Under the pieces are notes generated by a model. The model was not told the origin of the DNA and did not search any database. It saw only the letters and a program-made list of their open reading frames with translations. Source: Floccularia luteovirens (Eukaryota > Basidiomycota > Agaricomycetes > Agaricales > Squamanitaceae). From it: a stretch of 64,000 nt of DNA. Of this stretch, positions 24,949-39,525 are shown in pieces. Each line of letters starts with the position of its first letter. Within the stretch, counting starts at the first letter, position 1. The translations under genes and the position numbers were made by a program. The stretch is taken from positions 434,001 through 498,000 of the forward strand of contig VSJF01000009.1 of the NCBI GenBank assembly GCA_009739215.1, given 5' to 3'.

Positions 24949-25565
24949 TACCAATATTATATTGAGTGCTTTGATATTTATGCTTAGGGGAAGGAATAAA
25001 CTTATTCACATCCGATGATAATATGATATAACTAATAAGAAGGGGAGGAACTGCAAGCCCGAGATCAATTCAGAAATCATTAATTATCGGCAGAATCTTC
25101 GACATGTGATCCCGAAATCTCTTTTGCACAAGTAATATGACCACCATCTGCTTCCTTTATTTCACTTGTTTCGTTTATTATTGCACTGCCCTGGCTACTT
25201 CTTCCGTCACATAACTCAATTCTGAACGAGAATCTTGCGAATCGCATAAATGATTATCAGCCGTGACTACCCCAGAGTTGGCACAGAAGCTCATACCTAA
25301 CCAATGGCAACTCTGTGATGGCGATTTATACTCCACATCTTCCCCCCGACAATAGACCTATCCTTGGTATTTGCCTTGCTTCCTTGATGAATTGGGTCTT
25401 AATGCAGACATTCATCCGTGCCTTTTCCGAAAATGTTTCAATAACACAATTTATTCGCTGACACTGATGTCTTACCAGCGCTACAGATTATCCGCTTTGC
25501 TTTGCTATAAAGACAAGTATCGCCAAGGCAAAAGTTCCATACAGCCCAAGCCACAATTCTATTCA
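24949..25565. other. Intergenic with promoter of the AA9 gene
   Basis: No gene seen other than the upstream region of the LPMO. An open frame starts upstream (25371) but is out of frame with the mature enzyme. Confidence 0.6.
25506..25512 (+). promoter_or_regulatory. TATA box of the AA9 LPMO gene
   Basis: TATAAAG lies 54-60 bases before the start codon at 25566, a typical distance for a strongly regulated fungal secreted-enzyme gene. Confidence 0.45.
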
Positions 25566-26488
25566 ATGAAGCTCCTCGCCGTTATTAGCCTTGCAGTTCT
25601 TGCACAGAGTGCCTCTGCGCACTGTACGCATACTTCCTGTGTCTATCCTAATGTGCTGATCGTTTATGCCTGTAAAAGATATCTGGAACACCCTCATTGC
25701 TGGGAGCACTACGTCCACCGCTGCCGTTCGTCTACCCTTGAGCAACTCACCGGTTACATCCGTGACTTCCCAAGATATTCGGTGTAACGTGAACCCAACT
25801 CCTGCATCTGCAACCGTGTCAGTTGCTGCAGGTAGTACAATTGGCTTCAAACTCGATAATACACTTTACCACCTCGGTCCTGCGGCCATCTATCTTGGAA
25901 AAGCACCTGGCTCTGTTGCTAGCTGGGATGGTAGTGGTGCGGCGTGGTTCAAGGTGGGACTCCCCATACGTTTTCTTTCTATTTAAATTGACTCTATCTA
26001 CATAGATAGCAGAGTGGGGAGCGACCTTCAACCCATTCTCATTCACCGACCTCAATGCTAACCAATTGACAACAACTATTCCTGCTAACACTCCGCCTGG
26101 TGAAGTAAGTCCAGTTCCTCATAATCATTGAACCATACCCAAGTTTATTCGACATCTCAGTACTTGGTGCGTATCGAACAAGACGCTTTACACGTTGCTG
26201 GTGCCCCGCAGTTCTACGTTTCCTGCGCTCAAATCAGCATTACGGGTGGAGGCTCTGGAAACCCCTCAAAGGTCTCCATACCTGGATATGTATCTGCAAC
26301 TGGTGATTGCTATTTATTACTCCTCGCTACAGAATTGACTAACGAAAATTAGACCCCGGACTCACCGTCAACATCTACTACCCAGTTCCCACTGCTTACA
26401 AAGTAAATATTACCGACTTTTTGCAATTAATCATTTATTAAATCCGTTGTATTAACAGGTACCGGGACCTGCCGTCTGGAGAGGATAG
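25566..26488 (+). CDS. AA9 lytic polysaccharide monooxygenase, secreted
   Basis: Copper enzyme that oxidatively cleaves cellulose or related polysaccharide outside the cell. The signal peptide MKLLAVISLAVLAQSASA is followed directly by His, the N-terminal copper ligand. The intron splits the next codon: exon 1 ends CAC T and, after a 50-60 base intron with GTACGC..AAAAG, exon 2 continues as Y-I-W-N-T-L-I-A-G-S-T-T. The second ligand lies in DNTLYHLGPAAIYLGKAPG, and the axial Tyr side in PQFYVSCAQ. Other family blocks are SPVTSVTSQDIRCN, EWGATFNPFSF, QLTTTIPANTPPGEYLVRIEQDALH and the end PGPAVWRG. The protein has about 230 residues, with no linker or CBM1. All introns join in frame. Regioselectivity cannot be read from sequence. 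Confidence 0.9.
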
Positions 26489-27000
26489 AGGAGTGTATGT
26501 ACATGTTTCGTTGTATTATAAATTCGTAACGCAAATGTATATGTTTTTATTTTTAACCCGACGTTAGCATTGAATACTTCTTTCCGAAGTTTTGTGGATA
26601 TACTCAAATATTAGGAAACGCACCATGAGTTTCTTATTCAATAGGTCCCAGTACCCCACTGCTAGTAGTAGCACGCTCAGCTTATGATGGAGAGTTTGAA
26701 GTCCCAGCAACATTTTGATCATCCGCTTGTTCAAGTGCATACTTATCATTTTCAACCTTAATGTAATTGTAACGACGTCGTATATGAAGGTCGACTCTGC
26801 ACAGATCCCAATACATAACCAATTCATCTTGATGAATTATCACACTCTATGGCTTCACGATATATTTTGGTTTCGTGATCTATGGCAGTGAATGCGTACT
26901 CCAAACCAGACCGAGCAGTCGTAAAAATAACAAAAGCAAAACTCTCCAAAAGAAGTCAAAGCACTATTACTATTACAAATTTACAAATCTATATTCCAAC
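26489..27000. other. Convergent intergenic between AA9 and first OYE gene
   Basis: Two 3' ends converge here. No gene, RNA or repeat is supported. Confidence 0.6.
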
Positions 27001-28334
27001 CTATGCCTGGACAGCGACATCGTGAACACGAGTTGGGACCACAGATTCGGGCACAGCAGGGTTTAAATTTGCAAAAGGGTAGTCGTTATACCCTTTCTCT
27101 GTTCCTTCTGCGTCTAGCATAATGTAGAAAGTTGGCTCATCATATGGGTTTAATGGAATGTTGCGCATTAAACGTAGTGGTAAATCCGGCTAGTCATAGT
27201 CATTCAATGAGTTGTCGAGGTTCAAAAATATTCACTTACGTTTGCGAGGTAGTGCTTTCCAAATGCGATTAAATCACCATCCTCCTCTGCCCTTTCGAAG
27301 GCAGTATCTCTCTCATACCCACCTGCAGCTATGTAAGGTAATGGTTTCCAAATTTTTCTTAGGAAGTCATTGGAACTGGTATCGTTTATATCGTGTGGAA
27401 GGACAGTGGAACCGTCTATATGTGGTTCAACGACATGAAGGTATGCTAGTCGAGGGTGCTGTTCTTTTAGTTTAGTAACGAAATGTGCGAATTGAGGTTC
27501 TGGGTTAGCCATCCCCATTCCTAGGAAGAAATTTATACGATACCGTAATTGATTAACTTATGTTACACACCTTGGAATGGACTGAAAGGACTAATGCGGA
27601 CTGCACATCTCTCTTCACCGATAGCCGAACTGATTGCTGACATTGTCTCTAATGCAAAACGACTCCTATTTTCGACGCTACCACCATATTCATCCGTACG
27701 TTCGTTGGCAACATCTTGGAGAAATTGGTCGACAAGATATCCACTCGCTCCGTGAAGTTCCACTCCATCGAATCCTGCTTCAATCGCATTTCGTGCTCCT
27801 TGAGCGAAATATTGAATGAAGTTCTTGATTTCCTCGATAGTAAGTTCTCTGGGAATAACATCATGTCTGGCTAGTGGTAATGGGATCGGGGAAGGTGCTG
27901 TGTATGGGCAGCCGTCGAAAGCAAGACAAGCGGGATATGCAAGCCGACCGAGAGCCCACAGTTGCGCGTATATAAAACTCCCCTTTGCATGAACAGCGTC
28001 TGTTATCTATTTAAGCCTCTATTAGAAACTTTATTAAAAAAATAACCTATCAGAAATGACTGACTTCTTTCCAGGCCTTAATATGTTCTGGATTCCATAG
28101 GCCCGGTACATAGTTATAACCGCAAGCTTCTGGAGCGACGATAACGGCTTCGGAAATAAGTAACGTTCCTGGCATACTTGCACGTTGTTCATAATACTCT
28201 TTCACAAGTGGAACAGATGGAACATGGCCGGTTTTTGTAGCTTTGTATCGAGTGAGTGGGGCCAGTACTACTCTGTGATTGAGGTTCATTTCCCCAATCT
28301 TAATTGGGTGAAACAGCTTGGGGATGGCAGACAT
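27001..28334 (-). CDS. Old Yellow Enzyme family flavin reductase, copy 1 (active-site Asn replaced by Ser)
   Basis: FMN-dependent NADPH reductase that reduces activated C=C bonds (enals, enones, nitro compounds). Starts MSAIPKLFHPIKIGEMNLNH, then [93 protein letters not shown] and AAGGYERDTAF. The end reads PFANLNPAVPESVV..HDVAVQA. The catalytic pair normally reads His-x-x-Asn (or His-x-x-His) followed by Tyr; here the block is VELHGASGYLVDQF, so the Asn is Ser (codon AGT, one base from AAT). The rest of the frame is intact over five or so exons. It is the most divergent of the four tandem copies. A run of ten G and an A-rich stretch lie just upstream of the start. Confidence 0.9.
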
Positions 28335-29748
28335 TGTCTTTTTTTTTTTGATCGGGGTGAGAGATTGGGGAGGATTGGAAGGGGGGGGGGATTTGAAAAA
28401 AAAGGCATCGGTATCAGGTTATTTATGGTTTTCTCCAATTCCTGGGATTTCCGTTTAGAATATACTACCGCCTCCAAAGTCGTGTTGAAAGCATCAGACC
28501 AGCCATGCCGATATGTGCACATGTTATGATCTAATTTTGAGAAATTAGTCGTAAATTTTGACCATGAGTTTGAAATATTATACATACCAGGAATTTACTC
28601 CATTGTGTTCCATGCTAGCAGGTTTCCATTATAAGCCGATATGGCATAGTTTTTATCAATACCTGGTGATGTTGAAATTAGATTGTATTCAACCATTAGT
28701 CGAGTAAAACGCACTTGACCCTTTTCATTACACGTCCCTACCGCCCTACTGTTCGCATTGATGGAAACCTAAGGTTTCTTTTGAGGTGTTTTATATCGCC
28801 ATCCCGAGGTGAAAGCATCTGGGTGTAATTGGTAAAGAAACGGGGAATTTTCGTAGAGTCATGTCAGGTCCAAAGCATCTATCACCAAGCTAGTACTAAT
28901 AAAGAGTACATAATCCAACAAAATGGATTTTCTTTAGTTATTTCCATTAGTCGAAGCTGATGAGACTAGTGATCGTTTGTAGGCGTGAGGAAATTCCCTA
29001 AGTTCTACCACAAGATTACAATGGAGTACTAAGCGCACGTGGCCACCAGGCAGCCGGGCCCGACAGCTATCCAACTTGTATGTCTGGCTCGCTCTTCACT
29101 CTTACCTGTCGGGCGGATGATAAGGATGGAGAGCTTTAGCACCCATTTGAATATAATGGGTCCATATCTTTACCACTTGAGTATTATTGAAAACATGAGG
29201 CAAAAGGTCCCTGAAGCCGTGAACATTTCTGCATGTATGCTAAATACGTGCTATTCTTAGCGCATGCCCCCAATCAATAATACAGTATATCTGAATCTGA
29301 GGTGTTCACCCACCACTTATTATCAACACAAGAGAATCCTTTCTCCGTCGAGAGCCACCCACACAGAGAGCCAAAAAATTCGAGGATCGGGGAGTGGGGG
29401 AAAAATGAAAGTTCCGGTCAGGTACAATACAAAATAGGTAATGGCGCACACCAGGGATGAAATTAAACCTTTTTCAATTCATAAGTATTGTAAATGTGTT
29501 GATAGATATCAATACGCATTTGGTAAATACTGATAAGTCCAGTATAGAAATGTAATGCTAACGGCAGAGATGTGTATAATTAGGATCAGGCTGACAAATA
29601 ATATTGGTTTGCCGCTTACTTGTAAGACAAGTGGCTGACAAGCGATGTCTGTCTATACGATTCTGTATGGACTCTCCCAACTTTTCCTTAGAACGATCAT
29701 GATTACATCTGCAAAGATCCAACACCAACACACAATTTCAAGTTCTTG
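28335..29748. other. Intergenic between OYE copies 1 and 2
   Basis: Includes the leader of copy 1 with a ten-G run at 28381-28390. The rest shows no supported gene; the frames on both strands are short and without domain features. Confidence 0.55.
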
Positions 29749-31050
29749 CTACAACATGCTCTGGGTGCTGCCTGTAACAGCAAAAGGATAATCAATGTAA
29801 CCTTTTTCTGTCCCTTCCATATCACCTGGCACATAGAATGTTTTGCGATCATACTCGCTCAGCGGGATATCTCGCATCAAACGCAAAGGTAGGTCAGGCT
29901 ATTCCTCATATAAGTCATCCGCTAACATGATAGAACAAAAGGGCTTACATTTGAAATGAAGTAGCGTCCAAAAGCTATTAAATCTCCCGTTTCCTCTGCC
30001 TTCTTTACGGCATTCTCCTTTTTGTATCCACCTGCACACATAAACGGATTCGGTTTCCAGATCTCCCTTAGGAAATCATTGGATTCTTCCCTGAAGTCAT
30101 CACTCAGCGTTGAGTCTCGGTCTCCAGAAATACGTGGTTCGACGACGTGGAGATAAGCTAACGATGGATGACGAGCCTTCAATCTGGAAATAAAATGGAC
30201 AAACTGCGGCATTGGATCTGCCATTCTCATACCTGCGTCATAGGAATCATTTCTTCAAAACAAAACTGGACAGCTTAAAAAGTGTCACAAACCCTGGAAT
30301 GTACTCCAAACACTAACACGTACTGCAGCCCTCTGCTCTCCAACTGCTTCACATACCGCTGCCATAATCTCCAAGGGAAATCGGCTTCTATTTTCAATGC
30401 TGCCACCGTACTCATCGGTGCGTTGATTGGACGTATCCTGGAGGAATTGGTCAATAAGGTAACCATTCGCACAATGAACCTCAACTCCATCGAATCCGGC
30501 CTTGTGAACGGCATTTCTAGCTGCCTGAGCAAACATCTGTACATATTCTTGGATCTCTTTGATGCTAAGCTCCTTAGGGATCACAGGATTAGGATCAGTT
30601 GAAGGTATGGGTATTGCCGAAGGAGACACGAATGGGAGATTTCTGTGTGCAAGGATAGTTGGATCTGCGGCTCTACCAGGTGCCCACAATTGCATGAAAA
30701 TGTGACAGCCTTTCGAATGAACAGCATCCGTTACCTGCATCGGTCATATCAATTTCACAAATCCTTGTAATCATAAATCATCTCACCTCTTTCCACACCT
30801 TGACCTGTTCGTCGTTCCATATACCCGGAGCGTTGTCGTAACCCCCAACATTCCCAACATAGGTTCCTTCAGTGATAAGGAGGGTCCCCGGCATACTTGC
30901 CCGTTGTGTATAGTATTCTTTGACAATCGGGACGACGGGGACATATTCTTTGGTAGCCCTGAAACGAGTAAGAGGGGCAAAAACTACTCTGTGTTCTAAC
31001 TGAACATTTCCGACTTTAATTGGTGCAAAAAGTTTGGGGGGACAAGGCAT
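29749..31050 (-). CDS. Old Yellow Enzyme family flavin reductase, copy 2 (intact)
   Basis: Same enzyme class as its neighbours; this copy keeps all the expected features. It starts MPCPPKLFAPIKVGNVQLEH, then [54 protein letters not shown], the exon VTDAVHSKGCHIFMQLWAPGR, RELSI-type helix (KELSIKEIQEYVQMFAQ), the active-site block [14 protein letters not shown] with His-x-x-Asn-x-Tyr, RTDEYGGSIENRSRF, LAYLHVVEPRISGD and MCAGGYKKENAV. The last exon ends GYIDYPFAVTGSTQSML. Four introns at the same places as in copies 3 and 4. No frame break. The first Met is preceded by a TATA box at a normal distance. The natural substrate is unknown; OYEs often act in stress response or in secondary metabolism. 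Confidence 0.93.
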
Positions 31051-31698
31051 AGCAAATTCCTATGGATAGAGAAAATTTTAAATGACAGAAAACTGAACAA
31101 TTTATATACCCAGAAGGAAGTCATTTTTTCACATGCACCACGCTGGAGGACTTTTTTTGTTCGCAACTATAGTGTCGCAATTTGCACCCCGGAACATGGT
31201 TTTTACGGGGCTAACTTGTCGCAGCGTACGTAGTACCGTTACCATAACCGGACTTGAATTTTGACATCTCATTAGCCGAATCCTGGATTGGTACATTTAA
31301 GAAGTTGCCACAGGCATTTTCTCACCAATTGAAAGCAAGAGGCTGACTAGCGCTGATGACTTCCTCATAACGTGGACTTACCTTGGCTGAAGATCGGAGG
31401 TGTCGTGGCAATGGATCTGTGGTGTGTACTTGATTGTGGACAAATAACGTACTTTCAAGCCAATTTCACACCCTGCTGTCTGCTGTTCTCTATCCCGGAA
31501 CCTTCATTGGGGACCAATACTCGAGTAGATGCAAAGCCGATGAATCCCAGGAGTTGAGTTCTGATGATACTTTTAGTGTCATGACCGCTAGTCACAACAG
31601 GAGACCCGATGTGTCTACACCACCAACCAATGAAACAAGTTCTATATATTGTTGGTAACCGAAAACGACACGCACACATAGGAAAGTAAATTAACAGT
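31051..31698. other. Intergenic between OYE copies 2 and 3
   Basis: Contains the promoter of copy 2 and non-coding sequence. Frames on the plus strand here have no recognisable domain. Confidence 0.55.
31101..31108 (-). promoter_or_regulatory. TATA box of OYE copy 2
   Basis: Read on the minus strand this is TATATAAA, about 50 bases before the start codon at 31050. Confidence 0.5.
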
Positions 31699-33007
<1,309 letters not shown>

Positions 33008-34100
33008 TTTGTTGGTGGGTAGTTTAGTTAGAGAGAAGGTAACCCTGTGACTGATATTTATAATAATCCAAATTGTTCATAAAATCCCAAGACCGGCTTT
33101 AAGTCATTGTGGCCGTAAGGTCGTGGAAGCATAAAGATCATGATGAGCATGGACGATGAGTAATTCTGACCTAGAAATAGCTCAGCCTGAGAGTATTCTG
33201 GAGTGTTCGACCCTGCATTCAACAGGTACCCGAACTATGGTGTCATCAGACATGAACAAAGTTCTTTTTCTTGCCGAATTCGAAAGACAGGCTGGTATAC
33301 TAAGCAAAATCGATTTTCTGACACGAATGATGGATGATCTCTATCCCGCCCCATTGCGTCATTATTCAGCATTTATATTCGAAGAATTTACAAAATCACA
33401 GAGCTTCTGTGTCCATTTGGATTGCCGGTACTTATGCCCATCCGTAACTATGCGACACACCTACATGAGTCACTACCGTATACATCGTGGGTGTTACGAA
33501 GTCTCGCCGGGTGTCTTGAAAAGTGAACCGGAACATACTATATATAAACGAAAGTTTCAAGAGCCACGGACAACGGGTTCTCTGGTAATTCGTAAGTATT
33601 GATTCTACATTCTAAAGATAATTTTTAGAGCATGATGGGTACAGTCCATTAGTACCGCATACATGTGCTGAATTCAATCAGATGCTATCTCTATACCAAA
33701 CTCGATTCATTCTATAGAACCAACCAGGAATCTACTATTACATGTACTGATGGGTTACAAAGAAAATGCCTGTAATAATAATAATGATATGAGATGTGTT
33801 TTACTCGGCCACTAAAGGGTATAGGCTGTGTTGGTGTTGTTACAAATTTGGAATGTTTACAAAACGGTCGGGTAGTATACGTAGAAATGGAGACCAAGTT
33901 CGATAAATGAAGTCAAGGAGGAGTCGGCTGTCAGTAGCAAGATTCTGCCGTCGCTGTATTGAATGATTGATAAGATCTGAGAATGCAGATACCTAATGAA
34001 GTTGGTGAAGTATGGAGTCTTTGGATGCTGGAAAGTTTCTAGAGGTTTAGGCGGTGTTACACCTACGAGATGGAAGTCGAAAAGCACTCGGTTGAAGTTC
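33008..34100. other. Intergenic, one unexplained open frame
   Basis: A 148-residue plus-strand frame (33156-33602) contains SFCVHLDCRYLCPSVTM and CYEVSPGVLKSEPEH. I recognise no domain and find no splice partner, so I do not call it a gene, but it is longer than chance frames nearby. Confidence 0.4.
33055..33062 (-). promoter_or_regulatory. TATA box of OYE copy 3
   Basis: TATAAATA on the minus strand, about 50 bases before the start codon at 33007; same spacing as in copy 2. Confidence 0.5.
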
Positions 34101-35271
34101 TCAGTGGCCTGCGAGCGACAACCCTGATTCCTTTCCGTTCGTCTTCTGGATTTCCACTCCAAGCGAGTTTGCCAAACCGTTGGAAGATTGTCTTAGCAGG
34201 GCAAAGAAACCATCCTCGCTCATCTTCTTCAACACGAACATCACACCAGTTATCAACAACAGCGATGCTGGAACAAGCCGCATCAAGCCGATCGCAGAAT
34301 ATAGATAAATCAGATTCCCAGGAAGCAGTTCCTTAGCACTGCGGCGGCTGTAGAGGGAACGATGACATTTGCGTAGAGAGGAAACAAGTCGAGGACGAAA
34401 CTTAGGGTGGAGTAGTAAAAGAAGCGGTCCTGAGCGCTTAGGAATATTATCCATGTCCTGGGTTCACGGCGTGCATAGAAGATGACAGTGAACGATCGCC
34501 TACCAACAATTCCAGTGAGAAGATAGTCATTCAGCTCAAATTCTGGTACTTGGTGCATCTCGGTGTCTACAGCGGCTGAGATGATGGTGAAAGGTCGCTC
34601 ACAGCCGGTCTCATAGAAAAGACATCTTCCGTTTTGGAAGAAATAGATAGTTTATGATGAGGATTATGTACTTTGTCAACTTCCAGGTCGTTGAGCGTGA
34701 TGTCACACGAAGTGTCAGCAATGACAGAAGACTGAACACTCTTTAGAGACATAGCACATAGGAAAGGTAAATGTGGCTTACTTCGAGGTCCCCGCCCAGC
34801 GCATTTTGTGCAAAAGTCGGATCATACTTCATGGAATAGACATCTATAAGGTCGTCAATGTCCTGTTAGTACCATTAAACGGATATAGGGCTTGGCGAGC
34901 TCGAAGCATTTCTGAGAGTATAGGGAATACAACACGCCTAGCAGTGAAGAGAAAGACCTCGCCGATGACGAGCTTGGTGCTAGAGCCCATATAATGGATT
35001 GCAAGGGTCCCAGATTGACAGAGATTAGAGGAGATGGCAGATAATCCGGTTGGTAAGCCGCCGACCAGATCGCCTAGCGTATTCACGATTGGGTATATAG
35101 CGTTGTGGGCTTTGACAGGAGCATTGAAGAGCCGCTCAGGCAGCGGGGACGACGTAGTCGTCCACAACGGGCTTGAAGGTGTCAAAAGCACCTGTTTACG
35201 ACGAGGTTGGGGGTACCGCGGTATATTTGTAACAAGGGGTGTATAAGTCTGGTTATAACTCTAGGAGCCAT
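34101..35271 (-). other. Unidentified gene-like stretch between OYE copies 3 and 4
   Basis: A series of open segments on the minus strand looks like exons of one protein that I cannot name. A start candidate at 35271 reads MAPRVITRLIHPL. Next comes ERLFNAPVKAHNAIYPIVN with LVIGEVFLFTARRVVF. An acceptor ACTAACAG leads to DIDDLIDVYSMKYDP and a donor GTAAGC after GGDLE. Further on are ELNDYLLTGIVGRRSFTVIF and two hydrophobic stretches (FVLDLFPLYANVIV, LMRLVPASLLLITGVMFVL), suggesting membrane segments. Frames change between pieces, so it may be a spliced gene, a decaying gene, or one with base errors. It interrupts the OYE array. I assign no function. Confidence 0.35.
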
Positions 35272-36108
35272 GGCTACCATCGTGATTAAGATATGCTGTT
35301 GATAGAAAGGTGTGAATGATGTGGTGTGAAGTCAAGATAAGAAGTCGACATATTGGTAGAACCAGGATTTTATAGTCTTCCGGGCGGGGTTTTGTTGTTT
35401 CCAGTTTGTACAAGGTGGGATGCTGACATGCAGCCAGCCTCTTCATTTCACGTCAGCGAGGGTTGTGGTATTCACATAACCCCATTGCACATTTCACTGC
35501 TCTTTGCAAGTTGATTTCACCAAAACCTGGAAAATAGAAATAACAGTTACATTGAGGCAGATTTCTCTCAATAGCGAAGTTAAGGTTAAGTTCATATGTA
35601 TAGCCAATACCAACTCTGAATCAGTTTCGATGAGACATAACTTCATCTGGATTCAATACAGCTGTCAATATCAATTGTATGGACTTCAAAGCGTAGTAAC
35701 TTAGTGTCTATGGTGAAATTCATTGGACGTCAATAAAATGGCTCACAAATTAGACTTTTGTCCTATACCTGTTGTGTCTTATGGGCAAGATGTCAATCTA
35801 TAACGCTGTCAGTGCGCATACAAGAGCATTGTGATATCACATCACCTTGGTTGTGGTTCAAAACTATCTTGAGGTCTGTGTTTGGCACAAACTTTACATA
35901 CAAACACAAATAGACCCTTAGCACAATGATGCTATGTAACAGGCTCAATACTGCGACCATCTATCATGAACGAGGGTCATTAATTATAAAACCGACTAGC
36001 TTTCTGGATTGTTACTCAATGGACGATATTAAAATCCTCATGAAACACTGTCAGTACAAAGACTTGGACTGCTTCATATATGTGTAACTAAGGACTCGAT
36101 TTGCAAAA
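35272..36108. other. Intergenic, no gene seen
   Basis: AT-rich sequence between the unidentified stretch and the 3' end of OYE copy 4. Nothing supported. Confidence 0.55.
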
Positions 36109-37438
<1,330 letters not shown>

Positions 37439-38012
37439 ATTTTGGAGGTCAAGGTCTAGTTGGGTGGATGGAAAAAACAAACAATCTTTCGAACGAACTT
37501 CGTGGTCTCACAGTTCCTTAAATATAACTTCGGACGAGGGCTTTGACGCGGGATTCACGAAATTTTTGAAGAGAATTGTAAGATTAAAGTGTTCTATCAA
37601 TGATATGGGAAGTGAGTATGTGCACGGCCAGCGTTGTGCGGCCCATGCGGTTGGTTCTAGTCAATTAATAGAGCCATAGCTGTGACAATGAGTGTCTATA
37701 TACGAGTCACTCAATGCCTTTCTAAAAATATCGTTTTGCAATGTTTCGTTATCACGGCAGCCGACGGCGTATTGCGCCATCCATCATTGTTGACAACAAC
37801 ACGACTTTTTTCACTCTAAACCACTTCCAGCAAGCAAAAGAGGGACACGTTCAAAGGATGCTGTATGTTACAAGATACATGCTTTCTAAACTTTTTACAT
37901 TATTCGGGTATATGTAAACAATTGACCCGGGGAGATATGGTATAGAACATCACACCCACTAATGTCCATCACAGATGCTCGTGGGTAAGAAAAAACCATC
38001 ACATTTATTCAA
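37439..38012. other. Intergenic, no gene seen
   Basis: Upstream region of OYE copy 4 (a TATATTTA-like element on the minus strand near 37520) and non-coding sequence. Confidence 0.5.
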
Positions 38013-39525
38013 TCAAACTTTTGTCGCTGCTGGGGATAATGCGTTAGACATGTCCCAGCTCACTGCAACCTCTTGAGACGCCCTCTTCTGTGAATCCGAG
38101 AAGTCTGGTTCGTCTTGGAGAAGTATGCGACATGGGAATGCGGAATGGCAAAAGCGGACAACTCTGTGTTATCAATCAGTCAGGAAATGTGTGTCTAGTT
38201 GTTGACTAGATTACTCACGATACCAAAAGATCCGACATTGGAATCTGTAGACCGAATTAGTCAGAATTTCTGCATATTTACATTATCGAGCTAGATGCTT
38301 ACCGGTGCGTGAATAAGGATTACTAGATGACCAATCGCAGCGCCTTTATCAATTTGTTAGTGACAGATATATACGTCATATACCGCTGTTGACCCACTGA
38401 GCATGTAAGCGAAAAATGGAATTCCCTGTTCGTGTAAATATAATAGGAGTGGCTTCTTGGGCTCAAATTCACGATGTCTCTGGATGGCCGCATATAGCGC
38501 CAACACAAGCAGTACTAGGAATGAAATTAGCAGTCGAACGATCGAGGTGAGCTCGGACTTACTTGACTCGTTGAAAACCATCAATGAAGAATTAATAAGT
38601 AAGATCTTTGTGGCTTTTGTTAGACCACAACCAAATGTCACCGGAAAAGGAGGTGGGCCATCTTTTCATTGGAGGCAACTATTAGATTACGCCACAACGC
38701 ATGCCAAGCGACTTGACTCACATTCGGCGGAAATGAGGAATTTAGTTACACCCGTTATCACTGCTGGACCTTGCAACTGCACAGTCATGACAGTCAGATC
38801 ATTAATCCTCCAAAGGAAATCCGATGCAAGATAAGACTTACATTTTGCAAGATAGCAAGGAATGTAAGCATTTTCATGTTCTTCTTATACAGGACCCAGG
38901 TTTGAACGACGAGTACGCCTAAGAATAAAATTGATTAGTTTGATCGCAATGTATCGAAGCTTGAAATGGTCCGTACCTTGACCAACTGCATATGCAATCA
39001 AGATCGAGACTAGTGAATGTGGCCTCAGCAACCGACAACGTTCGAACAAAATACCACCTTACTATTCATCATTATAAATATGCCTCTGCAAGTCTACAAC
39101 ATCATATTAGAGGGACGTTGAAGAGGTTCTGGAATAGAATAGACTTACTGAAACAACGCTATTGTGTGCCAGGTACCCTGTTTTCATCATCAGTAACTGG
39201 GGGGAGGGGAAAAGGAATGAAACGGTGCTCATCACATACAGTACAGTGATAATGACAGGTCAAATAGAGCACTATACCGAGCCCAAAAGAAGAGAATCTT
39301 TCGAACACCTATTTCTCTGGGCCATATTTTGGCAATCTTCAACAAATTAATATGCATTCAAAAATATATAGAACATATATTCACCTCTTGTCGAAATGTT
39401 TGTGCATAATCGACCACCTTAATGAAAAATGATTAGCTGCTGGATTGGTAGGCAACTGAGTGGGACAACATACGAGGGCAGAGAAGCAAGCCACTTCGAA
39501 GCGGATCGTTTGTCACCATCATCAT
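38013..39525 (-). CDS. DUF6533-like multi-pass membrane protein, minus-strand copy
   Basis: Function unknown; the family is large in mushrooms and predicted to cross the membrane about seven times. Exons recognised by family pattern: VVDYAQTFRQEV, then KIWPREIGVRKILFFWARYSALFDLSLSLY, then GVLVVQTWVLYKKNMKMLTFL, QLQGPAVITG, ATKILLINSSLMVFNES, VLLVLALYAAIQRHREFEPKK, LHEQGIPFFAYML and a tail with RILLQDEPDFSDSQKRASQE ending LSPAATKV. The start is uncertain; MMMVTNDPLRSGLL at 39525 is the best Met. The W-P-x-x-x-x-x-x-K-I-L-F-F-W-x-R-Y block corresponds to MWPARWNIGKFLYMVARY and IWATKFNGIKALYLFSRY in the two plus-strand copies. Parts of the joins are uncertain and one frame jump may be present near 38980-39010. 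Confidence 0.5.

Noticed and set aside
14691..26488. Secondary-metabolite cluster formed by the P450, reductase and OYE genes
   Set aside because: No terpene synthase, polyketide synthase, NRPS or transporter is present, and the reductase reads as the primary-metabolism TSC10 enzyme. The idea is not supported by this window alone.
28381..28410. Ten-G run followed by an A run as a regulatory quadruplex
   Set aside because: One G tract without partners does not make a quadruplex motif; it is also a likely place for length error in sequencing.
33156..33602. 148-residue plus-strand frame as a separate gene
   Set aside because: No recognisable domain, no clear splice sites and no membrane or secretion signal. 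Kept only as a note in the intergenic entry.
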